Assembly: GCA_019916065.1 (NCBI GenBank)
Contig: CM034238.1
Coordinates: 31,567,721-31,631,720, forward strand
Reading direction: 5' to 3'
Origin: Vitellaria paradoxa
Lineage: Eukaryota > Streptophyta > Magnoliopsida > Ericales > Sapotaceae
DNA length: 64,000 nt
Made by a program: the position numbers and the translations under genes. This document shows positions 13,142 to 25,559 of the stretch, piece after piece. The notes under the pieces are model-generated. The model was not told the DNA's origin. It searched no databases and saw only the letters and a program-made list of their open reading frames with translations. The stretch's first letter is position 1. Each line of letters starts with the position of its first letter.

Positions 13142-13686
13142 TGTTGGGAGAAGGAACCCTCACAACCAACGTCATGTGTGAATTAAAGAAAATAAATAAT
13201 AATATTACAAGCTAAATCAATCAAGCAAATAAAAAAATAAGAAAATATCCAATCACACAAGATACCAAAATTTATGTGGAAACCCTCCAATGTAGAAAGG
13301 AAAAACCACGGGGCCAATATCAAATCTTCCACTATCACCAAAATAATAATGGGTACACTGTCTCCAATAATATTGGATAATCAAACAACTCTCAAGTATT
13401 CACCAAAACTTGAGGAATAACGAAATAGGGAAAAGAACCTAATTATTTATCAACCTTCCAATCAAGTGGAGAAACCCCAAATTTGCTGAGTCTTTAAGCT
13501 CCAAGCAAATCTGAATCAAAACGAAAACCAAATAAATTTCCCAAGCTTGCTGCTCTGTGCTGTCGCTTTTCTGATTTTTTTTTTTTTTTTCGTTTTTTGC
13601 TTTCACCCATGTAGGTATATAAAGTGAAGAAAAACCCTTGGGAATTAATCCCATGTGGTGTGGACCACAATAGACACAACAAATCA
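13142..13686 (-). repeat. copia-2 3' LTR
   Basis: Starts TGTTGGGAG on the plus strand. The inner boundary is placed at about 13686 because the minus strand there reads GTGGAGGGGG, a plausible polypurine tract, followed by TG. No partner LTR is left to confirm the ends, so the inner boundary is approximate. Confidence 0.7.
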
Positions 13687-13736
13687 CCCCCTCCACACCT
13701 ATGGGAGAAGGGAACACCAACCACGACCCCTCACTT

Positions 13737-16323
13737 ATAGTCCATTTCGGCCATCTTTAGGCAAATCTCAAGTTTTTCTCTTAGAACAACCTTCGTAATG
13801 TCAAATGAATTTTTGTTAGTATAAATTTTCTTCAACTACATAAGTTGCTTCCCCATTACTTCATGTATTTAGTGACAGCGAACATCAATGTGCTTAGTAC
13901 GGGAATGGTACATGGAGTTTTTACTCAAGTCCAAAGGACTCTAACTGTCACAAAACAGTACATACTCTTCTTGCTTCAACTCCAATTCTTGGAGAAACCA
14001 TTTCATCCATATCATCTCTTCACTTGCTTCAGCAGTAGTAATGTATTCTGCCTTGGTTGTAGACAAAACAACACACTTTTGCAGTCTGGACTGCGATGAC
14101 ACAACTCTCCCTGTAGAAGTAAATAGGAATCCAGAAGTTGACTTTCTACAATCGAGGCACTTGCCATATCATCATCTGTGAACCCTTAAGATTAGTGTAA
14201 AACTGCCAAAACACAAACACAATCTAGAGATACCCTTTAAATATCGAAGAATCTATTTGACCGTTTCCCAATGCTCTCTTCCTATACAAGAAGGGAACCT
14301 ACTCACAACTCCAACTGCATGAGCAATATCTAGCCCAGTGCGCATACATCAAACTTCCTACTATAGAGGAGTAAGGAATCGCTACCATCTTTTCTCTTTC
14401 TTTCTCAGTGGAAGGACATGAACTTTTACGTAACTTAAAATGAATGGTTAGAGGTGCACTGAATGGCTTAGCATCCTTCATTTGAACTTTTTAATCACCC
14501 GTTCAACATATTGCTCTTGTGACAATCATAACTTCTTAGCTTTCCTGTCACGAATAATTTTCATACCCAATATTTGTTGGCCTTAAGTCTTTCATATTAA
14601 AAGACTTAAACAACTCATCTTTCAACTTACCAATCATCTTAGTATTCTAACCCACAATAAAAATACCATTAACATAAAGCAAAATGATAATAAAGTTACC
14701 ATCCGAGAATCTCCTGGTGTAAACATGCTGATTTGCAGTAGTCCTCTTATACTCATTACTCACCATGAATGAGTCAAATTTCTTGTACCACTATTGTGGC
14801 GCTTGCTTGAGGTCGTAAAGACTTTTCTTTAACTTGCAAACCAAGTGCTTTTTCCTTTTCAGTTCAAAACCTTCCAACTGCGACATATAGATCTCCTCCT
14901 CCAAGTCACCATGGAGAAAGGCAGTCTTCACCTCTAGTTGCTTAAGCTCAAGATCCATGCTAGCTGCTAATCCCAGAACCACTTGAATAGTAGTCATCTT
15001 CACAATTGGTGAGAAGATCTCATTAGAGTCAATACCTTTCTTTTGTCGAAAGCCTTTGACAACCAGACAAGCTTTGTACCTCATTAGCTTTCCATTACCA
15101 TCCTTCATCAGCTGGAATACCCATTTATTCTTTCATGCTTTTTAGCCCTTACGAAGCTCCACTAGTTAATAGGTATCGTTCTTCTTCAAGGAACTCATCT
15201 TATCCTTCATTATTTTCATCCAGCTAGTTTTGTCTTTGTGAATCTGTGCCTTCTTAAAATGCTTAGGCTCCCCCTCATTAGTAAGCAATATGTACTCAGA
15301 AGACAGGTATCTAACTAATGGTTTGGACTTTCTGGTTGATCTCTTCAACTCAAGTACTGTAGTATCCGGTGGAGGGGGCTACTCCCTTTGCTCGACACAC
15401 TCTGTATCTATCTTTGTATCTATCTCATCATCAATATCTTCCATATCTAGAATATCAACCCCTGGAACCTCTATCTGCATCTCTCCCCCTCTACGGCACC
15501 TTGTGACAGTAAGGAATCTGGTATAAGGTTTGGAGCACCATCATCTGTAAACTATGTAGACTTCTCAAAGTCTGCTAACGTTTAGCTCTCATAAAAAATC
15601 ACATCTCTAATTCTAATAATCTTCTTGTTCTCTGGATCCCATAATCTGTACCCAAACTCTACATCTCCATAGGCCACAAAGATATACTGTGTAGCTTTAT
15701 CACCTAACTTGGACCTTTGCTCCTTAAGCATATGTACAAATGTCTTACAGCCAAAAATCTTAAATGAGAATAAGAGATATCACATTGCTATACCAAACCT
15801 TCTCTGGAATCTGAAAATCTAAAGGAACTGATGGAGATCTATTAATTAAGTACCGGGCAATGCGAACAGCTTCACCCCAGAACAATTTACATAGCTTAGA
15901 CATTCTGAGCATACATTTGACTCTCTCCACAATAGTACAGTTCATCCTCTCGGCCACACCATTGTGCTATGGGGTACCAAGAATAGTCTGCTCATGCTGA
16001 ATACCACTACCATAAAAATATGATTTGAACTCATTAGAAGTGTACTCTCCACCATTATCTGTACGCAAACGCTTCAATGGTTTTCCAGTCTCTCTTTCAA
16101 CAATGGCATGGAATGTCTGAAAATGCTGAAAGACCTGGTCTTTGGTTTTCAAAAAATACACCCACACTTTGCGAGAAGCATCATCAATAAAGATTATAAA
16201 ATATCTATTGCCAACTAAAGACTCTACCTCTATGGGACCACAAACATCCGAATATTCTCTACCCAAAACCTCATTTTTTCTTTTAGCAGATGACTGAAAA
16301 GTAATTCTATGATGCTTGCAAAT
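13737..16323 (-). pseudogene. copia-2 pol remnants (integrase, RT, RNase H)
   Basis: On the minus strand from high to low coordinates. The integrase core (16266-15760) keeps DNGGEYTS and VAERMN. RT pieces at 15108-14791 keep KTAFLHGDLEEEIYM and LYDLKQAP. The RT/RNase H connection is at 14481-14299 (SSIVGSLMYA). The degenerate C-terminal end lies near 13737. Multiple stops and frameshifts are present. It is non-functional, and decay is clearly greater than in copia-1. Confidence 0.88.
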
Positions 16324-16703
16324 AATATAGAACCATGTAACATAACCAGTGAATGTTGTAAAAAGAATTTGTTTTTATCACTTGACACTAATTGATTTTC
16401 AAATAAGACGTCACATTCTTGTTCTAAGAAAAGAAAAATTAATATGCTTCTGTAATCTCCAAAGCTCCTCAAAAACCTCAATACCTCGTATTAATTTATC
16501 TCATTATTTTGAATTTCACTTGCAATAGAGATATTGATGGTGAAGTTCCAGTAACATCAACTAGGTATGCCATAAACAAACTCCAAGTATCAGTTAAGAC
16601 TCTATAGTATCCTTGGTACACAAAAGGCGAGGTAATTAGAAAAGCCTTAGATTCTTCATTTTCCTACGTAAATATAATTAACTTTTGCAAAATATTATTG
16701 AAC
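16324..16703 (+). pseudogene. SCPL fragment: intron 6, exon 7, intron 7
   Basis: Closely similar to SCPL-A 12186-12565. The exon-7 part (about 16529-16632) still reads [22 protein letters not shown]. The exon acceptor has changed (CAATAG where SCPL-A has GCAGTG), SGDTDG has become RDIDG, and a stop replaces the Trp codon in KTPW. It is sandwiched between two different copia remnants, so it is the last visible piece of another SCPL copy or a filler duplication of SCPL-A. Confidence 0.9.
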
Positions 16704-16818
16704 CAAGTCAAACACATTCCTGTCAAGTTCTTACACCAAATGAGAACATTTGAACATCAAGTTCATAACTACATAACCAACCACAACCGTAAGGATAGTC
16801 GAAAGCAAAATCACATGA

Positions 16819-18000
16819 TCACAAAATCACATTTTCTCCCCTTTTGTTATGAATTGACAACTCCAAAATGAGAAAACAATAAAAAAAACTGGTAAAGACC
16901 AGCTCCACCACCACTATAATTGGCACACCATCCTTAGCGCCATAATTCATATCTCCTTGAAGTTCATCTTCATACGCTAACAAATTATCAATCTCTAGAT
17001 GAAAAGATTGAAAATTTGCACTATACATGGCATTCAAGGCTTGCACATCGACTGAAAAAGTGTCTTGTTTCACACGAAGTCCTACTACTTCCCCTTCCAA
17101 CTAGATCAAGGATAAAGAAACCTAGTTAATGGTGAAGGGATAAGAACTCTTATTGGACTCTGGAGTGTTAGGATCATCTTGAGTGGAATCAATAGCTTGA
17201 CTCATGGATTTGCGAGCACTAATGTGAGAAATTGGATTCAACTGGTGTGACATAACAACAGGCAACTCGACACCATGTCCCAACAAGATATTTGTGATGA
17301 GAACATCAAATGGCAGAGAATCTAGGGCATGTTTCAGTTGTTGTAATGTGTAGATAAGACAGAAAATGAACGATGCAGTGTCAAATTTAAGACCCATCAA
17401 AATAGCATAGATGACATGACCACGACATATGGTTAGGTCCGAGTAATGTGAGGTGGGGTCTATGATGGTAGACACAAAGAGATTGAGCATTCTAAGGTTA
17501 TTATTCAACAACCCATGCACATAAGTTTCTCCAATCTACAGTGTAAACCCATCTAAAGCTTGAAAAATAGCACTCAGTTCAACTCGAGTGGGAGATATAC
17601 CATCTTGAGTTGGTAAAACAGGGTCAATCTTTCAGTTGGTGAAGGCCTCTCTATACCTAGATAAGTAGCAATGGTGTCTAGGGTGATTGTGATAGGGAGT
17701 CGAAGAATGAATCACTTGTTCGTCAAAATCACATTGTTCATTGAAATTGGCATAAAATTCTTAAACAAGTTTCACAACAATAGACCTAGAAATGGCAGCA
17801 ATAGATTTCCAACCCAAATTTTCAAACAAAGGTTTGATGGTAGAAAAATCAGCCAACTTTAGTTGATTCTTTATAAGAATAGGTCTTTTTGAGAACAATG
17901 ATTTATATTCTGCACAGTTTATGAACCTTTTTGATCCTACAGATGGATTTTTACTCCTATTTGTAGCCATTGTGAACCAAACACACAAAGTAGGCAACAA
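16819..18000 (-). pseudogene. copia-3 extra ORF region (env-like / plant transposon protein type)
   Basis: Minus-strand pieces at 18000-17761 (begins MATNRSKNPSVGSKRF), 17520-17122 and 17100-16819 are separated by stops. The middle piece (RGHVIYAILMGLKFD, then LLGHGVELPVVMSHQ) resembles the putative transposon or envelope-like protein found downstream of pol in Sirevirus elements. The last piece is rich in residues that would allow a coiled coil. Function in these elements is unproven. This copy is broken. Confidence 0.5.
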
Positions 18001-19149
18001 ATATTAATAATGAACAAACCCTAGGTCCACAATCGTAACCCTAATGAGATGGAGAACTAAAAAATGAGCAATCTAAAGTCAAATGCAAGATTGAACTTAC
18101 CTGGGACACATGCAACATACAGGACTCGAAGGTATGAGGATAGTTGGTCGTAGGTTCGAGGGTTTAGAACAGCACAATCTAAAAGAAAGAACTAGCACGT
18201 GACATGCATACTGGTGGTTCTAAGTTTTGCTTTCCCAGTACGTAGGGTGCCCCTATTGGGCCAAAGACTTGGCTTCCCGATGACTAGGTTGCGACTTTTA
18301 CTGGTCAAGACCCAAAGGGTCACTTTCCCATCTCTCGGCCTGCGAACCTTTTTGGAAACATCTTATAGGGTAGATTTTGTGAATAAATAAATAAATAAAA
18401 AATCAAATAGGTAAATCCATCAAAATGTCAAAGAAATTTTACTTTGTTTATGTCCAAATATGAAAATTACCCCTTCAATCAATGTAAAATTGGAATGAAC
18501 AAAATTCATCCTTCCAAATTAATTTTCAAGACAGTGTCGTGAGATGAATTAAGCCATAAAATCGAAAGACAATACTTGTGCATGTGTGAGATTATGACTA
18601 ATTACACATATATGCTCCCCCTCAAACAAATCACTAGATTGAGAAATTAAATTTGATACACCAAATGAATTGAGTGAAAATATATATATATATATATATG
18701 TATTATCCAACCACAATTCTTCATGTATATGCCTTTCAAGGTCCTGATAGCTTTCACATGTTTATGGGTAGGTAGCTTTTCCCTTAACAATCAACGAGTC
18801 CTTAAGAGGCTTCTCACTAATCCCACCGGTAGCCCTTTTCAAGACAGAGTGTATATATATATATTTTATTTACTCTTCAACTTTTTTTAAACACATCAAA
18901 TAGTAATTCAAGATCTATAGATGGAAAGATATATGTAAAATCAGTCAAGTATTTAAGAAAGCATATCAAAATTATTCCAAAGTTCACCAAAATACTTTTT
19001 TTTTTTTTTCCAATTTAGATGGAAGTATAAAATTTTAATCTGTACAAATTTGACTGAACGATTGATGTGCATATAAGGAGATGGGAGTTATAAAAAAATC
19101 CTTAAACAAATGATGAATTCCCATCCCTTTTATTTTTAAAAAATTAAGG
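18001..19149 (-). other. copia-3 noncoding spacer between pol and extra ORF
   Basis: No protein-like frame. It contains a (TA)n microsatellite at about 18681-18699, a minus-strand purine-rich tract TTGAGGGGGAGC near 18616-18627 and a poly-T run near 19000-19010. Confidence 0.55.
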
Positions 19150-22100
19150 ATGTGCATAAATACCCAAAGACTTCTTAAGAGATTCCAAGCGAAGGGCGTC
19201 CAAGGGTTTAGTAAAAAGAACAGCCAGTTGATTTTCAATTTACACATGCTCCAAAGAAATTACATTCTCCTCAGCCAACTCTCTAATGAAATGATATATA
19301 ATGTCAATATGTTTGGTGTGAGAATGCAAGATAGGGTTCTTAGAAATACTAATAGCACTCATGTTATCACAAAACAAAGTAATGTTTCCCTGACTTAACA
19401 CAAAGTTAGTAGGCATTGGCTTTATCTGTAAGAGTTAAGTGCAACAACTTCTAGCGACAATATATTTAGCCTCTACAGTGGACAAAGGTATGGCATTTTG
19501 TTTCTTACTATGCCAAGAGGCTAAATTATTTCCAATGTAAAAACATCCGTTGAGAGTGCTTTTGCGATCATCTACACTACCCACCTAATCGGCGTCAGAG
19601 TATCACGTAAGATCAGGATTGGCATTACAAGTGAACCAAATTCTAAAATCTAGTGCGCTACTTGCATATTTTAAACTTTTTTTAACAGCATGCAGATGTG
19701 ACTCTTTAGGATCAGATTAATATCTAGCACACACATCTACACTAAATGCAGTGTCAGGTCTACTAGATGTGAGATAGAATAAACTTCCTATCATGCTCCT
19801 ATACATAGTCTGGTCAACACTCTTATCACTAAGATCCCTGTGCAATTTAGTGCTTGTGCTCATGGGAGTTCTAGCACGTTTAGCATTAGAAAGACCAAAC
19901 TTTTTTACTAAGTCTCTAGCATATTTGGATTGTGAAATAATTCTTCATCCTTCTGTTTAACTTGAAGACCTAGGAAATAATTCAATTCACCCATCATACT
20001 CATTTCAAATTGTGTAAACATTAATTTACCAAATTCAATTGCATATTTATCACATGTAAATACAAACACAATATCATCAACATATATTTGTGCAACAAAA
20101 TGTGGTTAAAATCAGTGTGAATAAACAGTGCTTTATCTACATTCCACACAAAACCAAACTCAAGTAAGAAAGTGGTGAGTCTCTCATACCAAGTACATTG
20201 TGCTTGTTTCAAGCCATAAAGAGCCTTTTTCAACTTACACACATGATTAGGAAATTTTGGATCTTCAAAACCTTTGGATTGCTCTATATAGGCCTCTTCA
20301 TAAAGAATACCATTCAAAAATGTACTCTTGACATCCATTTAGTATAGTTTGAATTTTAAGAGACATGCAATGGCCAAAAGTAACCTAATGGATTCAAGGT
20401 GAGCAATAGGAGTAGAGGTCTCATCAAAGTCAACACCTTTCACTTGAGTGAACCTTGGGCATCAAGCCAGCCTTGTTTCCAATGACATTAGCAAATTCAT
20501 CACTTTTGTTTTTAAATATCCATTTAGTTCCAATTACATTAGTGTGAATAGGTCTAGCTAGGGTCCACACATCATCCCTAACAAATTGATTGAGCTCTTC
20601 ATGCATAGCATTCACCCAATTATCATCGAGTAAAGCTTCTTTACATTTTTTTGGTTCAACTGAAGAAACATAACACACATATGTTACTTTATTCCTTAAT
20701 TACCTGCATGTTTTCTTTATATCAGTTACCCCCCCAACGACTTGACTTGCTGGGTGATTCAGTTTTACTCTTGTGGATGGCTCCAACTGAGTGATAGTAA
20801 CTACTGTGGTGTGCTTCTCTTATTCTTTCTCTTCAAATTTCTCTTCTTCGACTTTCGCATTTGCCTTAATAGTATCATCCACAGGACCATCATCTTCTTC
20901 AACATGTTAAAAAATAGCAGAATCAATATGATCATCGACAACTACATTTATAGATTCCATCATTGAAGAAGTTTTTAAGTTATAAACACGAAATGCATGA
21001 CTATTAGTAAACAGTCCAAGGAGATTCCTTCATTGCTTCAACAGTGAAATTTCTCAAGGTTTTCTCTATCCTTGGGAATGCAGCACTTACTCTTACAAAA
21101 TTAAAAATACTTAACATTGGGCTTCTTACCATACCATAGCTCATAGGGTGTTTTTAAGGTACTAGGTCGAAGATGCACCCTATTAGCTATGTAGTATGTT
21201 GTGTGCACCGCTTCAGTCCAAAACTTTTTTAGAAGTTGCTTTCCATATAGCATAGAGCACGCTCTTGTAGGACTCTATTCCTTTTCTCCCTAAGACCATT
21301 CTGTTGTGGTGTCTTACGCGCTGAAAAGTCATGCTTAATTCCATTTTCATAACAAAAATTAGCATACCTTTGGTTTTCAAATTCCCTTCCATGATCCGTC
21401 TTGATTTTTGTGATGCACCCAATCACGCGTTGCTTCTCTTGCTGTAGCTTGAAATGTAAAGACTTGAAGGCTTCAAAAGTATTATATTTTTCACACAAGA
21501 AATTGACCCAAGCAAACCTAGTGCAATAATTTACAGCAACAAAGATATACTGCCTACCATCAAGACTTTTAGTGCGTGTGGGTCTTATTAAATCCAGGTG
21601 AACAAGTTCAAGAGGTTCAAAAGTTCTAATGGAATTTATGTTTTTGTGTGTACTCCGAACTTGCTTATCTAATTGGCATGGACCACACACTACCTTTCTT
21701 CTTTTTCAAGTTTGCATATTCCCTTAATAAGCTCAGATTTGGACAATTTATGTAGATCTCTAAAATTCATGTGTCCTAGTCTTTGGTGCCACGACTTTAT
21801 CTCATCTAGGGTGGCAATATTATATATAAAACCTTCAAATTTGGTACCCATAGCAATTATCAGATGTGCAAACACCATGTAAGACTAGTTGTCCGTTTTT
21901 ATTAAAAATATTGTATTCAGATTTAGAAAACTCGACAACAAGGTCGGCATCACATAATTGACTTATGCTTATTTAATTTTCTTTGAGTCTCTCAATGTAT
22001 AAATCATTTTTCAAGCATATAAAAATAGTGAACTTAATCTCACTTTTTCCTTTTACATGTGAAGTGTTGCCGTCACCACACCACCATGATAAGATTCAAG

Positions 22101-22200
22101 CTTTGAAAATAAAGATTTATTCCCACACATGTGGTTAGAACGGCCACTGTCAAGGTACCACATATTAGAGTTTAAAGCTTTTAGGGCCGTTTGGGAGACA
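19150..22200 (-). pseudogene. copia-3 pol remnants
   Basis: On the minus strand: the protease end and pre-integrase region (21878-21690, HQRLGHMNFRDLHKLSK), integrase (21690-21229, CGPCQLDKQ, TDHGREFEN and TPQQNG), RT (20678-20021, LDDNWVNAMHEELNQF, GTKWIFKNK and KKALYGLKQA), a frameshifted YVDDI near 20075-20090, and RNase H (about 19930-19150). Many stops and frameshifts. The peptides resemble SIRE/Maximus pol. Confidence 0.85.
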
Positions 22201-24300
22201 AAACAATTTAGATCTAATTTTCAAACTAAATAGCCCTGGTTTTTGGAAAAGTTTTCTTGATAGGGTTTTTCTCACATCTTTGGTTTTTATTGAAATTCGA
22301 AATATTTTTCTTAAAAAATTTTTGAGTTTTTGAACATTCAAATTTTTAGGCTTTTGAAAAGGACAGGAATTTTTAAAAGTATTTTCAGAAAAATCAAGGA
22401 AGACTTGATACCTATTTGTCATGGGGACTTTAGGATACGGACTTTTAGAAAAAAATTTTAACGTAATTCAAGGGGAGTCGATAGAGTTGGTGACAATTTG
22501 GGTGGATGCGACCTTTGATCCAACAATGATTGCATCCAGGTACAAAGGACTAGGGTTTAGCAAAATATGTACGTTTCACCATGGGAAGAGGATATTATTA
22601 ATGTATGATTTGGGTGCCACTCCTCTTTGGTGGTGCTACTTGCTTTGGAAGGATCTTTGAAGTTGTGGTAGACTTAGAAAAAACCTTTGGAACTTCTAGA
22701 GAACATTTTGATGCCATAGATGTGATCTTTTCCCCAGTGTAATCTAGGCCAGTTTTGTCTCCGTGTGGCCTCTATTTACTCCAAATTTCTTCAAATACGT
22801 ATGAACCTAAGTTCATTTTTTTGATTACTTTACCATCCTGTTCTATCTTCTTTTCCCGCTTGCGAATATTTGCTCGTAATTCCCCAACGATTTTCTCCAA
22901 TTCTTCAATCCTTTTATTTTTCTCTTTAAGCTTTGCTTTAAATTTATCTACACTTTGCAGCTAATAAGCTTTGTCATATTCCAAAATAGATAATTTACCT
23001 GAGAGTTTTTCATTCTCAATGTTTTAGGCACCTCTTTCACTTCTTAGCAAACTATTTCTTTAGTGTAGGGCTTTTCTTTGTTTCTTCAGATCACAACACT
23101 CTGTGAATAGGCTATTGTATACTTTTTGAAGATTGTTTCCAAATTCATCATTAGTGTCTTCATCCTCGTGATTTGATATCTCGATATCACTCAAACTCCC
23201 AGAAGGTGTTCATGCAGAGGAAGTGTGAGAAGCTAAAGATACGATGAAATTACATTCGTTATCAGAGGATGTAGATGCAGAGGGCTTATTAGAGTCGAAG
23301 TCATCGACAAGTGTCTCATTCATCACTTTAGCTTATTTTTGCTTCATCTTGTTGTTCCCACAGTCTTATGCAAAGTGACCATAGCCTTGGCATTCAAAGC
23401 ACTGGATCTGTTTTCTTTCTTCTTATCATCTCATATGTCAACCTTCTTGAACTTTTTCCCTTTTTCTTTAGACTTTGACTCCTTCTTATTGATTTTGTTG
23501 AATTTTAAATTATTTTCTTTCTTGAGATATTTGATAAATTTCTTTGCCATTAGTGCCATCTTTTTATCTAATTCTTCTTCTTCAACTTTCTCCTCTACCC
23601 TCTTGAGAGCAATTCCCTTGGATACTTTTCGAGGTTTAAACATGTTTGTCTCATAGGTTTGTAGTGAACCCATAAGGTCCTCAATCCTCATAGAATCTAC
23701 TTCCCTGATTTCTTCAATTGCAGTAACTTTAGTGTCAAAAGTACGAGGAATAGATCTTAAAATTTTGCATACCACTTTGGATTCGAGAATGGGCTCCTAA
23801 GATTGTGGCAGATATTGACAACATAGCTAAGTCGGACATAGAAATCATTAAACTTGTCATCTTCGCTCATCATCAAGCTTTCAAATTAAGTAGTGAGTAT
23901 TTGAAGCTTGGACGTTTTAACTTAAATGTTACCTTCATGCGTGTTCTATAGGATCATCCAGGCTTTTCTTGCACTAGTGCAACTTAAAATTTGGCAGAAC
24001 TTTTTTGGACACAAAATAGCAAAGATGGCACTCAAAGCCTTAAAATTTCACTCTGAACTATCTTGTTTAGCTTTCAACCATGTCAGAATTGGTTTAGCTT
24101 AACATGACTGTTCACTTTGTGCATCGTTTTTAATTCAAGTAGTATCCTTAAACCACAGACATCCAAATTTTATAATTCAAAGATAGCATATAAGCTTGCA
24201 TTCGTACCTTCTAGTAATAGTAGTTTGTGTCATCAAACCATGGCAGACTGGAACTTAAACCTCCTTCACATGGTAGATCCATTAATTTAGATTGAAGATC
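22201..24300 (-). pseudogene. copia-3 gag remnants
   Basis: On the minus strand, gag starts near 24290 (DLPCEGGLSSSLPWFD, a UBN2-type gag start), continues through KILRSIPRTFDTKVTAIEE (about 23770), and reaches a lysine-rich segment and a CCHC knuckle near 23398-23345 (CFECQGYGHFA, with a stop before the last cysteine). 23300-22200 is a degenerate linker towards protease. Broken in several places. Confidence 0.8.
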
Positions 24301-24324
24301 TCACTCAAGAATGTAGAATGACCT

Positions 24325-24659
24325 GCTCTGATACTTATTGAAAATTCCAAACCAAACAATCACGTAAACTTAAAAAATTAATGAGGAAACTCTTTCATAG
24401 AAAAAAAAAAAAAAAAAAAAACCCTTTGTTACAAATCCACTATCAATGGATTACAAGATACTACTTGAATTCTCTACGATTCGCTCGCATAAATTCTTTC
24501 ATCGCTCTTGCTCAATTCACTCGACAAACCCTACAAGTGGACTTTCTGCTTCGCACAGAAAGTAAAGAAAGTATGAAAACAATGAATAAAGAAAGGTCAT
24601 GAAAGCTCACAAGAAGAAAAACTCTCTCTATCTAGATCTCCATAATATGTCCCTGTTGT
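24325..24659 (-). repeat. copia-3 primer-binding site and proximal 5' LTR
   Basis: On the minus strand a primer-binding-site-like AAGTATCAGAGC (about 24328-24339) follows the LTR end near 24342. The LTR part 24342-24659 contains a poly-A run and reads up to the CACTA insertion. Beyond the CACTA, the minus strand at about 31240-31260 has a TATATATA box that could be the LTR promoter. Confidence 0.6.
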
Positions 24660-24689
24660 ATACACTACTAGAAATTACATTATTGGCGA

Positions 24690-24880
24690 GAGGAAAATTC
24701 GAGCGACCGCTTTTGACAATCACTAAAGGACTATTAGTGACTGCTTTTGGCGGTCGCTGACCTTTTCGTCGCAATTACAGTACGGCAAGGGATTGGCAAC
24801 GGGAAAATTCGGGCAACCGCTTATGGCAGTCGCTAATGAATATTTGGTGACTGCTTATAGCAGTCACTAATAGTGTAGTT
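24690..24880. repeat. CACTA left subterminal repeats
   Basis: Several direct and inverted copies of a GCGACCGCTT / GCGGTCGCTA-type 10-12-mer, intact or with one or two changes. In the En/Spm family such subterminal motifs are bound by the small transposon-encoded protein. Here that role is inferred from family knowledge. Confidence 0.8.
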
Positions 24881-24889
24881 ATATTCAGG

Positions 24890-25080
24890 CAGAATGCCCC
24901 ATCTCTTTTTCCCCTCCCTCCCTCTTTTTCCTCTCACTCTTTTCCTCTCCCGTGCTCTCTGTTCTCTCTACCCCCTACCCCTCTCTCCTCCTGCCGGACC
25001 GCTGCTGCCGCCACCCTCAGGTCCCTTCCCCCTCTCTCTCTCTAGCTCTCTCTCTCTCTCTCTCTCTCCCGTTTTGCTAA
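24890..25080. repeat. Long pyrimidine-rich tract inside CACTA
   Basis: The plus strand is almost all C and T across 24890-25075, ending in a (CT)n run near 25035-25070. It is GC-richer than the AT-rich interior that follows. It may be the 5' UTR or promoter of the element's gene, or simply low-complexity DNA. The translated frame here is compositional and not a protein. Confidence 0.6.
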
Positions 25081-25559
25081 CACCTCTTTTTTTTTTTGCT
25101 AAGGTTGTTTTGAGCCCTCAAATCAACCACCTTCCCATTCTCTTACTCAAGTATGAATTTTTTTTGTATGTACTAACATTTTTTTTATATTGTTTGTTAT
25201 CTTTTTTTTTTTTTTTGTTGGAGGCAGTGATGATCATCATGCATGTTTGTATATAATTTTTTGTTTATTTTTTATTTTTAGTTGCTCATTTGTTTATTTT
25301 TTTTATACTGGTGATCATGGATATTGGCTAGATTTTGTTATTGGTGTGTTGGTTGATGTTGGCTAGAATTTTTGTTTGTTGTCATTTTTTTTGTGGGTTG
25401 TTGCATGTTAAATGTAAAGTGATTGTAAGACTGCACTATTGGCTAGATTTTACTGTCTTTTTTTTTTTTGGAGTCACTGTTTTTCTTTTTTTTTTTTTCT
25501 TTTTGGGTTAATGGGTGGAAGTGGAAGAGATTTTGGAAATATTTTGGGTTATGGCAGTG

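Larger units (their letters stand above)
13142..16323 (-). mobile_element. copia-2: 5'-truncated Ty1/copia element
   Basis: A minus-strand element with a 3' LTR (13142 to about 13686) followed by decayed RNase H, reverse transcriptase and integrase regions. It stops inside the integrase at about 16323, where SCPL sequence begins. The 5' LTR, gag and protease are missing. It lies about 40 bp after the SCPL-A polyadenylation signal. Confidence 0.88.

Noticed and set aside
13439..13724. Minus-strand open frames of 93 and 76 codons in the copia-2 LTR
   Set aside because: They lie inside the LTR and across a poly-T run. The peptides are the usual chance readings of LTR sequence.
18681..18699. (TA)n run considered as a TATA promoter
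   Set aside because: It lies in the noncoding spacer of the dead copia-3 element with no gene positioned to use it. A microsatellite is enough to explain it.
24894..25256. A 120-codon plus-strand open frame rich in Leu, Pro and Ser
   Set aside because: It is the translation of a pyrimidine-rich and T-rich low-complexity tract inside the CACTA element. No domain, and composition explains it.
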